Source of the DNA: Modestobacter altitudinis
Lineage (GTDB): Bacteria > Actinomycetota > Actinomycetes > Mycobacteriales > Geodermatophilaceae
Assembly (NCBI RefSeq): GCF_005930475.1
Contig: NZ_SJEW01000007.1
Coordinates: 40,213-104,212 of the forward strand
Reading direction: 5' to 3'
Length of the DNA stretch: 64,000 nucleotides
Under the pieces are notes generated by a model, which worked only from the letters and a program-made list of their open reading frames with translations, did not search any database and was not told where the DNA came from. Position numbers and translations under genes: made by a program. Of this stretch, positions 58,304-64,000 are shown piece by piece. Within the stretch, counting starts at the first letter, position 1. Every line of letters starts with the position of its first letter.

Positions 58304-59937
58304 TGTGCGGGATCGCCGTCCTCCTCGGTCCGGGCGCCGGGCGCCAGCGTGCCGTGTTCGACGCGATGCTCGCCGCCGTGTCCCCCCGCGGGGAGGTCGA
58401 CGAGGTCCTCTGCGACACCGATGCCCTGCTCGGCACCGCCCGGCTGCGCATCGTGGACCGGGACCGGGCCGTCCAGCCGTGGACGTCCGGTGACGGGACC
58501 TGGGCGCTGAGCTTCAACGGTGAGGTGTTCAACCACGCCGAGCTGCGTGCCCGGCTGCATGCGGACGGGCGCCGCACGCGGTCGTCGAGCGACACGGAGG
58601 TCGTCCTGGAGGCCGTGCTGGCCTGGGGGGAGGAGGCGCTGACGCGCATGCGCGGCGAGTTCGCCTTCGCCCTCGTCGAGCGCGGCACCCGCCGGGTGTT
58701 CCTGGCCCGCGACCCGGCCGGCGTCAAGCCCCTGTACTGGGCGAGCGCGGCCGGGCGCCTGCACATCGCCTCCGAGATCAAGGCCCTGGTGCCGCTGGGC
58801 ACCGAGGTGCACGAGGTCCCGCCCGGGCACTGCGGCTGGGCTGATCCGGACACGGCCCCGGACCTGCACCCCTACGTCGACCTGTACCGCCTGGGGGAGG
58901 GGCGGCCCGTCCTCGCCGACGTGGAGGAGGCGGCGGCCGCGCTCCGCGAGACCTTCACCGACGCCGTCCGGATCCGGGTGGACACCGACCTGCGGGTCGG
59001 CGTCGTCCTCTCCGGCGGGCTGGACAGCTCCCTGACCCTGGTGAAGGTCCTCGAACTGCACCCGGACTGCGTGGCCTTCACCGTCGGGGTCGAGGGCAGC
59101 GAGGACCTGGCGTACGCCCGGCGGCTCACCGCCGACCTCGGGGTGGAGCACGTCGTGGTCCCCGTCCGCCCCCGCGAGCTCGGTCGCCGCGACGTGCGGG
59201 AGGCGATCAGGGTCTCCGAGCTCACCGAGTACGGGGACATCATCAACGCCGTCGTCTCGCAGCGCCTCTTCGCCGCCGTGCACGAGGCCGGCGTCAAGGT
59301 CGTGCTGACCGGGGACGGGTCCGACGAGCTGTTCGGGGGCTACGAGATGTACCGCCGGATCGCCCCGGAGGACGCGCGGCGGCTGTTCCTGCACAAGATC
59401 CGCTACCTGAGCCACACCGAGCTCCAGCGGGTCGACCGCACCTCGATGGGCAACGGGGTCGAGGCGCGGGTGCCCTTCCTCGACCTGGCGATGCTCGACC
59501 TCGCCATGCGCATACCGCAGGAGCTCAAGCAGCGGGACGGCTACGAGAAGTGGATCCTGCGGCACGCCTTCTCCGACGTCCTCCCCGACTACGTCACCGC
59601 GCGGCACAAGAACCCGATGTCGCACTCCAGCGGCCTGCACGAGCGGATCCGCTTGTTCCGGCCGCTGTTTCCGGCCATGTACCGCAGCTACGGGTACCGG
59701 TGCTTCGCACCGCTGCAGCGCGACTTCTCCGAGGTCCTCAAGGACCACGGCTACGACCTCGACGCCGCCGTGGCAGCAGCCCGACCCGCCCGCGATCTGA
59801 CCTTCGCCGAGCACGGCCGGGACTTCGCCGGCGCTGTCCGCTGGAACCTCACCGGCCTGGTCCGCCGTCGGAGGACGACGCCCCCGTCGGCCCGCCATGA
59901 CCACGAGGCGAGCACCCTGACCGATCGAGCCCGGTGA
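58303..59937 (+). CDS. asnB: Asparagine synthase (glutamine-hydrolysing)-like amidotransferase
   Basis: A 544-residue protein. Class II glutaminase domain 1-200 with N-terminal Cys2 (MCGIAVLLGP), NGEVFNHAE and SSDTEV; synthetase domain 210-500 with PP-loop LSGGLDSSLTLVK (about 237-243) and GDGSDELFGGYEMYRR, DRTSMGNGVEARVPFLD. It transfers ammonia from glutamine to an activated carboxylate. AsnB, peptidoglycan-amidating LtsA and natural-product enzymes share this architecture. In the glutaminase the usual RGPDG segment is RGEVDE. The coupled M15 peptidase suggests a dedicated amidation or peptide pathway. Confidence 0.9.
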   Translation: MCGIAVLLGPGAGRQRAVFDAMLAAVSPRGEVDEVLCDTDALLGTARLRIVDRDRAVQPWTSGDGTWALSFNGEVFNHAELRARLHADGRRTRSSSDTEVVLEAVLAWGEEALTRMRGEFAFALVERGTRRVFLARDPAGVKPLYWASAAGRLHIASEIKALVPLGTEVHEVPPGHCGWADPDTAPDLHPYVDLYRLGEGRPVLADVEEAAAALRETFTDAVRIRVDTDLRVGVVLSGGLDSSLTLVKVLELHPDCVAFTVGVEGSEDLAYARRLTADLGVEHVVVPVRPRELGRRDVREAIRVSELTEYGDIINAVVSQRLFAAVHEAGVKVVLTGDGSDELFGGYEMYRRIAPEDARRLFLHKIRYLSHTELQRVDRTSMGNGVEARVPFLDLAMLDLAMRIPQELKQRDGYEKWILRHAFSDVLPDYVTARHKNPMSHSSGLHERIRLFRPLFPAMYRSYGYRCFAPLQRDFSEVLKDHGYDLDAAVAAARPARDLTFAEHGRDFAGAVRWNLTGLVRRRRTTPPSARHDHEASTLTDRAR

Positions 59938-59994
59938 ACAGCACCCGCCGCCGGCGTGCTTGCCACAGCTGCACCGGACCGGCAGGCTGCTGCC

Positions 59995-61332
59995 GTGCAG
60001 GTCCCGCTGACCGCTGAGGATCGGACGATCCTCGCCCTGGAGGGACGCCACCTGGTCGGGCACACGGCCACGGTGGTCCACCTGCCGGACGGCGCGCCCG
60101 ACCTCCGGGGGCTCCGGGAGGCCGTGAGCCGCCGGCTGCCGGCGGCGCCGCGGCTGACCTGGCGGCTGGGTGGGACGGCCGACGAGCCGGCGTGGTGCCC
60201 GGACGGGACGCTGGACGTCACGGCGCACGTCCGATCGGTCGACCCGGTCACCCCGCTCGACCCGGCCGGTCTGCGCACCGAGCTGGTCCGGTTGTTCGGA
60301 GAGCGCCTCGACCGGACCCGGCCGCTGTGGCGGATGGACGTCGTCGGCCCGCTGGCAGGCGGCGGTGCGGTCCTGGTCTGGCGGGTCCACCACGCCCTGG
60401 CCGACGGCGGCACGGTGATGCGGCTGGCCGAGGACGTGCTGTGGGACCCGGCGCCGGCGACCGGCGCCGCCGGCGGTCGCCGCACCGGAGCCGCGGGGTC
60501 GGGGACGCCCGTCGAGCAGCTCCGCCGCTCATCTGCCGCCGGTGTGCTGACCGGGGAGCTCATCCCGGGGCTGAAGCGCTCCCCGTTCGACGCGGCAGTG
60601 GGCCGCGAGCGGGACGTGGCCCTGACCGCGATCCCCGTGTCGGCCCTGCGCGAGGCCGCCCACGGGGTCGAGGGCGCGACGGTGAACGACGCCGTGCTCG
60701 CGGTGGTGGCCGGTGCGCTGCGCCGGTGGCTGGAGCACCGGCACGGACCGCTCACCGGGTTGCGGGTCAAGGTGCCGGTGACCCTGCACCACGACGGCGA
60801 CCAGGCCGGCAACCGGGACTCCTGGTTCCGGGTCGACCTGCCGGTGGACGAGCCGGACCCCGTGGTGCGGCTGGCGGCCGTCCGCCGGGAGACGGCCCGG
60901 CGGAAGGCCCACCACGACGCCGAGCAGCTCGACGAGCTGATGACCCGGCTGGCTCGCCACTCGCCGCGTTTGGCGGAGTGGTCGCAGCGGCTGCAGCGCA
61001 GCGGGCGGTCCTTCGCGCTCAACGTGTCCAACGTGCGCGGTCCCGACCGTCCGGTCACCGTGCTCGGCGCGCCCGTCGCTGCTGTCCAGCCGCTGGTCGA
61101 GGTCGCCGAGCACCACGCGCTGCGGGTGGCGGTGCTGTCGGTCGGCGACCGGCTGGGCTTCGGCCTGGTCGCCGACCCCTCCGTCGTCGGGGAGCTCGAC
61201 GTGCTCGCCGGCGCGGTGGCGGAGGCGGCCGGCGAACTGCAGCGCGCGGGCCGGGGCAGGGACAGCGAGCACACCGGGATCGCGCCCGGTGTGGGCCCGG
61301 ACGACGCCACGCGGGGCGGCGCCTGCGAGTGA
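59995..61332 (+). CDS. Wax ester synthase/diacylglycerol acyltransferase (WS/DGAT) family protein
   Basis: A 445-residue acyltransferase with the active-site HHALADG (HHxxxDG) motif at about residue 132, the downstream RPLWRMDVV and ATVNDAVLAVVAGALRRWL segments, and the C-terminal ALNVSNVRGPDRPV strand typical of the family. It esterifies diacylglycerol or alcohols with acyl-CoA to make storage lipid. The start GTG 59995 was chosen because VQVPLTAEDRTILAL aligns with the normal N-terminus; TTG 59956 is an alternative. It follows the asparagine synthase by 57 bases on the same strand. Confidence 0.92.
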   Translation: MQVPLTAEDRTILALEGRHLVGHTATVVHLPDGAPDLRGLREAVSRRLPAAPRLTWRLGGTADEPAWCPDGTLDVTAHVRSVDPVTPLDPAGLRTELVRLFGERLDRTRPLWRMDVVGPLAGGGAVLVWRVHHALADGGTVMRLAEDVLWDPAPATGAAGGRRTGAAGSGTPVEQLRRSSAAGVLTGELIPGLKRSPFDAAVGRERDVALTAIPVSALREAAHGVEGATVNDAVLAVVAGALRRWLEHRHGPLTGLRVKVPVTLHHDGDQAGNRDSWFRVDLPVDEPDPVVRLAAVRRETARRKAHHDAEQLDELMTRLARHSPRLAEWSQRLQRSGRSFALNVSNVRGPDRPVTVLGAPVAAVQPLVEVAEHHALRVAVLSVGDRLGFGLVADPSVVGELDVLAGAVAEAAGELQRAGRGRDSEHTGIAPGVGPDDATRGGACE

Positions 61333-61409
61333 GGTGGTGGCAAGGCGTTCATCCGGGACCTGACGGTCGTCCCTTCTGTGTCCGGGCCGGCGGAGGGCTC
61401 CCCGGCCGG

Positions 61410-62375
61410 TCAGCCGGTGGCCCGTGGCAGTCGTTCCTCCGCGCGGTCCAGCAGGGCCAGGAGTGCAGCGTCGACGACCTCGGGTCGGGTGATGTTGACG
61501 CTGTGGCCCGCACCGGGCACGACCACCAGCTCGGTGCCGGAACCGAGCACCTCGGCGATCCGCCGGCTGTGCGCGGCGGGGGTGAGCCGGTCGTGGGTGC
61601 CGACCACCACCGTGACCGGCACGCGCCGCAGCACCTCGAGCCCGGCCGTCTCGTCGCTGTCGAGGATGCTGGCGTAGAAGGCCGTCGTCACCGTCAGCGG
61701 TGTCTCCTCCAGCATGTCCTGGACCCTGCGCACCAGGACCGGGTCGGCGTCGTCCCGGCCGAAGAGGTAGCGCCGGGTGTACCACCGGCCCAGCGCGGTG
61801 CCCCGCCGGCGGAACCGCTCCAGGAGCGGGGCGATCAACTGCAGCCACCACAGCTGGACGGCCAGCAGGCCGAGCCGACGCGCCAGCGCGACGAGCCGGC
61901 CGACCACGCCGCCCGGGACCACCCCGTCGGCCGAGGTGGCGAGCAGGAAGACGCCGACGACCCGGGTCCCGAACAGCTCCGGGCGCTGGCGGGCCAGCGC
62001 CAGCACGGTCATCCCGCCCAGGGAGTGCCCGGCCAGGACGACCGGGCCGGAGGGCGTGGTGGCGTCCAGGACCTCGCTCAGGTCCCGGCCGGTCCGGTCG
62101 ATCGTCGCTGTCCGCCGGTCGCCTCGGGCCGACCGGCCGTGGCCGCGGTGGTCCCACAGGACCAGCCGCGCCCGCCCCCGCAGCGCGGCCCGCTGGTCGT
62201 CCCACTCACCCAGCCGCGCGGTGAAGCCGTGGGTCAGCAGCACGGTGAGCGGGGCGTCGGCGGTGCCGTCCACCTCGACGTGCAGGTCCACGCCGTCGTC
62301 GGTGCGGACCCGCTGCGATCCGGGCGCGGGTGACCCGGCGGGCGTGGAGCGAGAGGAGCGACGGAAGAGGGGCAC
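61410..62375 (-). CDS. Alpha/beta hydrolase
   Basis: A 321-residue protein: LLTHGFTARLGEWDDQ, LVLWDHRGHGRSAR, nucleophile LAGHSLGGMTVLALA, acid in VVGTHDRLTPAAHS and His in PGAGHSVNITRPE. A cap region LWWLQLIAPLLERFRRR precedes the acid and contains a hydrophobic stretch; the group includes lipases and epoxide hydrolase-like enzymes of Actinobacteria. GTG 62375. It converges on the WS/DGAT gene across 77 bases with a GGCCGG/CCGGCC hairpin near 61384-61406, so a lipase role beside lipid synthesis is plausible but not shown. Confidence 0.9.
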   Translation of the reverse strand: MPLFRRSSRSTPAGSPAPGSQRVRTDDGVDLHVEVDGTADAPLTVLLTHGFTARLGEWDDQRAALRGRARLVLWDHRGHGRSARGDRRTATIDRTGRDLSEVLDATTPSGPVVLAGHSLGGMTVLALARQRPELFGTRVVGVFLLATSADGVVPGGVVGRLVALARRLGLLAVQLWWLQLIAPLLERFRRRGTALGRWYTRRYLFGRDDADPVLVRRVQDMLEETPLTVTTAFYASILDSDETAGLEVLRRVPVTVVVGTHDRLTPAAHSRRIAEVLGSGTELVVVPGAGHSVNITRPEVVDAALLALLDRAEERLPRATG

Positions 62376-62460
62376 CTGCTCATCTCAGGGGCCATCGACC
62401 CTGACCGCCACCTCACCGGTCCAGCGAGGTCGGTCGCGGCCGTGCGGGGACCACCACGGG

Positions 62461-62820
62461 TCAACCCTGGTGCGGGTCCGCCTCGTCCGCGAACTCCTGG
62501 AAGGCCGCGAACGCGCGCGGTCCGTACACGGTGCCCGGGCCGCCGTTCATCGCGATGGCGACCCCGAGCGCTTCGGCGACCTCCGACTCGGTGGCGCCGG
62601 TGCGGACGGCGCCACGCGCGTGCGACACGATGCACCCGTCGCACTCCTTGCTGACCGCGATGGCCAACGCGATCAGCTCCTTGGTCTTCTGGTCCAGCGC
62701 ACCGGCGGCGTACGCGGCGGTGTGCATCTGGCGGTACCCGTCGTAGACGTCGGGGATCGCTCGACGCAGCGCGCGGGATGGTTCGCGGAGCGCGTCCTGG
62801 ACAGCGTGGGCGTGACGCAT
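62461..62820 (-). CDS. Carboxymuconolactone decarboxylase family (AhpD-like) protein
   Basis: A 119-residue protein with LDQKTKELIALAIAVSKECDGCIVSHARGAVRTGATESEVAEAL: the CxxC-x3-H signature of the AhpD/CMD fold, with a Glu nearby. Such proteins are thiol-dependent peroxidase partners or decarboxylases; the Cys pair indicates the redox type. ATG 62820 is the start. It is 86 bases upstream of the hydrolase gene start on the same strand. Confidence 0.92.
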   Translation of the reverse strand: MRHAHAVQDALREPSRALRRAIPDVYDGYRQMHTAAYAAGALDQKTKELIALAIAVSKECDGCIVSHARGAVRTGATESEVAEALGVAIAMNGGPGTVYGPRAFAAFQEFADEADPHQG

Positions 62821-63031
62821 GGCGGAATGCTCCCACCGGCCCGGGCACAGGGCGCGGCGACCTGGAGCTGGGGGCACGGACCAGACCCCTGCCAGTGGAG
62901 CAGCGCGGCCGGGTCGCCGCGTCCACCACCGGCGGCGCACGGTTCCGGCCACGATCGGCCTCGGACCACGGGGCCCGGCCCGGTCCGGGTCCGCGGAGGA
63001 CTCCTGACCGGAGCAACGGGAGGCCCGGCGC

Positions 63032-63655
63032 ATGCAGACGCTCATGGAGCGCGCCGTCGGAGTCCTGATCGTCCGCTGCACGACGCCCGGCGCCACCGTG
63101 GGCGCCGCGGCGTTGACCGCGCTGTTCCGGCTGGTGACCGAGCACCGGCTCGCGGTGCCTGCCCAGGTCGCCGCGCTGTTCCGGACCTTCGCGACCCTGG
63201 AGGGCACCCTGCAGACCCTCGACCCGGGGTTCGACCTCGTGGTGGCCGCGCGATCGGCCGCCCGCCAGCGGCTGACCGAGTCGATGGCCCCCGAGCGGCT
63301 TCGCCGGTCGGTGGAGGACGAGATGGCGGCCTTGCTGCCCATGCTGCAGCGGCTGCCGCGCCGGCTGGACCGCATCGCCGACGCCGTCGAGCAGGGCCGG
63401 GTCAACCTCAACGTCCGTCTGCTGGCCGACGGTCAGGACCGGCGCTTCCTCACCAGGCTGGTCCACCTGTCGCTGACCGCCGTGATCGGTGCCGTTGCCG
63501 GGGTGATGGGCGTGCTCTTCCTCGGCATGCGGGACGGGCCGCAGGTCACCGCGGCATTGCCGTTGTTCGCCGTCTTCGGCTACGGCTTGCTCGTCGTGGC
63601 GGTCGTGCTGGTGCTGCGGGTGCTGGTCGTGGTCCTCCGGCAGGGCGGTGACTGA
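63032..63655 (+). CDS. C-terminal part of an ABC1/UbiB-family protein (no kinase domain)
   Basis: A 207-residue protein: HRLAVPAQVAALFRTFATLEGTLQTLDPGFDLVVAARSAARQRL is the recognisable C-terminal helical block of UbiB/ABC1 (AarF) proteins, followed by a helical linker and two hydrophobic helices (AVIGAVAGVMGVLFLG; LPLFAVFGYGLLVVAVVLVLRVLVVVL). The ATP-binding kinase-like domain of about 300 residues that should precede it is absent, and no upstream frame supplies it. Nevertheless GGGAGG lies eight bases before the ATG at 63032. It is either a truncated remnant or a shortened protein. Confidence 0.7.
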   Translation: MQTLMERAVGVLIVRCTTPGATVGAAALTALFRLVTEHRLAVPAQVAALFRTFATLEGTLQTLDPGFDLVVAARSAARQRLTESMAPERLRRSVEDEMAALLPMLQRLPRRLDRIADAVEQGRVNLNVRLLADGQDRRFLTRLVHLSLTAVIGAVAGVMGVLFLGMRDGPQVTAALPLFAVFGYGLLVVAVVLVLRVLVVVLRQGGD

Positions 63656-63732
63656 CCCGCCGACCCGGGGTCTTCCGGCCCCGGGCGTTCGTCCCTAGCG
63701 TCGGGCACGCCACGGCCGATGGAGGAGACGAC

Positions 63733-64000
63733 ATGGACGACGTCCAGTTGCTGCACCCGGGCGACGCGGGCTACGACCGGGCCCGCCGGGTGTGGAACGC
63801 CATGGTGGACCGGCGGCCGGCGCTGATCGCCTGCTGTCGGGGACCCCAGGACGTCGCGCGTGCCCTCGCGGTGGCTAGGCGGGAGGGCCTGGAGGTCGGC
63901 GTCCGGTGCGGGGGCCACAGCGTGGCCGGGCTGTCGGTCCCGGAGGGTGGGCTGATGCTGGACCTGTCCCCGATGGGCGGGGTGCGGGTCGACCCGGGGC
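63733..64000 (+). CDS. FAD-binding oxidoreductase (BBE/GlcD-type), cut by window edge
   Basis: Translation from the ATG at 63733, preceded by GGAGGAGACGAC, reads MDDVQLLHPGDAGYDRARRVWN ... VRCGGHSVAGLSVPEGG, 89 codons to the window end. RCGGHS is the PP-binding/flavinylation motif of the vanillyl-alcohol/berberine-bridge FAD oxidase fold; the His would covalently bind FAD. The substrate domain lies outside. Family members oxidise alcohols, sugars or aromatic substrates. Confidence 0.88.
   Translation, partial: MDDVQLLHPGDAGYDRARRVWNAMVDRRPALIACCRGPQDVARALAVARREGLEVGVRCGGHSVAGLSVPEGGLMLDLSPMGGVRVDPG

Noticed and set aside
57392..61332. A lasso peptide cluster (protease plus asparagine synthetase-like enzyme)
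   Set aside because: No precursor peptide, no PqqD-like protein and no transglutaminase-type protease; the peptidase is M15-like.

Overview
The window is very GC-rich actinobacterial chromosome, densely coding, with many GTG starts, ATGA/GTGA/TGATG stop-start overlaps and AGGAGG-type ribosome sites. Gene content (a Mycobacterium-type Sdh1 operon, MMPL transporter, wax ester/DGAT acyltransferase, ECF42 sigma factor with its DGPF partner, giant fused acyl-CoA carboxylase, DUF2652, DUF6653, DUF2252) fits the Geodermatophilaceae (Blastococcus/Geodermatophilus/Modestobacter type). That placement is inference. No rRNA, tRNA, CRISPR array or insertion sequence was seen.

Layout. 1-2.9 kb (minus): end of a DUF6653 membrane protein, an ABM-like protein, a diacylglycerol kinase-family lipid kinase and a lipoprotein gene broken by two frameshifts. 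3.1-6.5 kb (plus): a SigE-like sigma factor, a CPBP protease, and a DGPF/ECF42 pair. 6.6-10.2 kb (minus): sdhB-sdhA-sdhC plus an upstream Rv0250c-like gene, all overlapping, then a methyltransferase remnant. 11.1-15.1 kb: an acyl-CoA dehydrogenase and a DrrAB-like exporter. 15.1-17.5 kb: a divergent pair of a zinc-finger/coiled-coil protein and a tyrosine recombinase; a dif-like inverted repeat covers the recombinase start codon. 17.5-24.5 kb: BrkB/YihY, a wrecked alpha/beta hydrolase, a second DrrAB-like exporter, a GT51 transglycosylase and MMPL. 24.8-33.5 kb: a VanSR-like two-component system divergent from a VanY-like carboxypeptidase, DUF2252, a lipoprotein, a DUF2652 cyclase-like protein with a cNMP-binding MFS protein, and a collagen-like protein with 71 uninterrupted Gly-X-Y triplets.

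35-46 kb is the most striking region: phaB, a 1831-residue single-chain carboxylase, a KAS III-like condensing enzyme with a long N-terminal extension and an alpha/beta hydrolase in a row, meeting phaC tail to tail. No beta-ketothiolase (phaA) is present. The set reads as a possible malonyl-CoA-driven route to polyhydroxybutyrate: the carboxylase makes malonyl-CoA, the KAS III-like enzyme condenses it with acetyl-CoA, PhaB reduces the product and PhaC polymerises it. A CRP/GlxR-type palindrome abuts the phaC ribosome site.

46-64 kb: two hydrolases, a phospholipase D, a TSUP permease, two serine hydrolases (one with six 8-bp repeats upstream), an orphan response regulator with an altered acidic pocket beside a kinase remnant, a zinc ribbon, a kinase/flippase fusion, an M15-like peptidase coupled to an asparagine synthase, a WS/DGAT, a CMD-family protein, the C-terminal part of a UbiB-family protein, and the start of an FAD-linked oxidoreductase.
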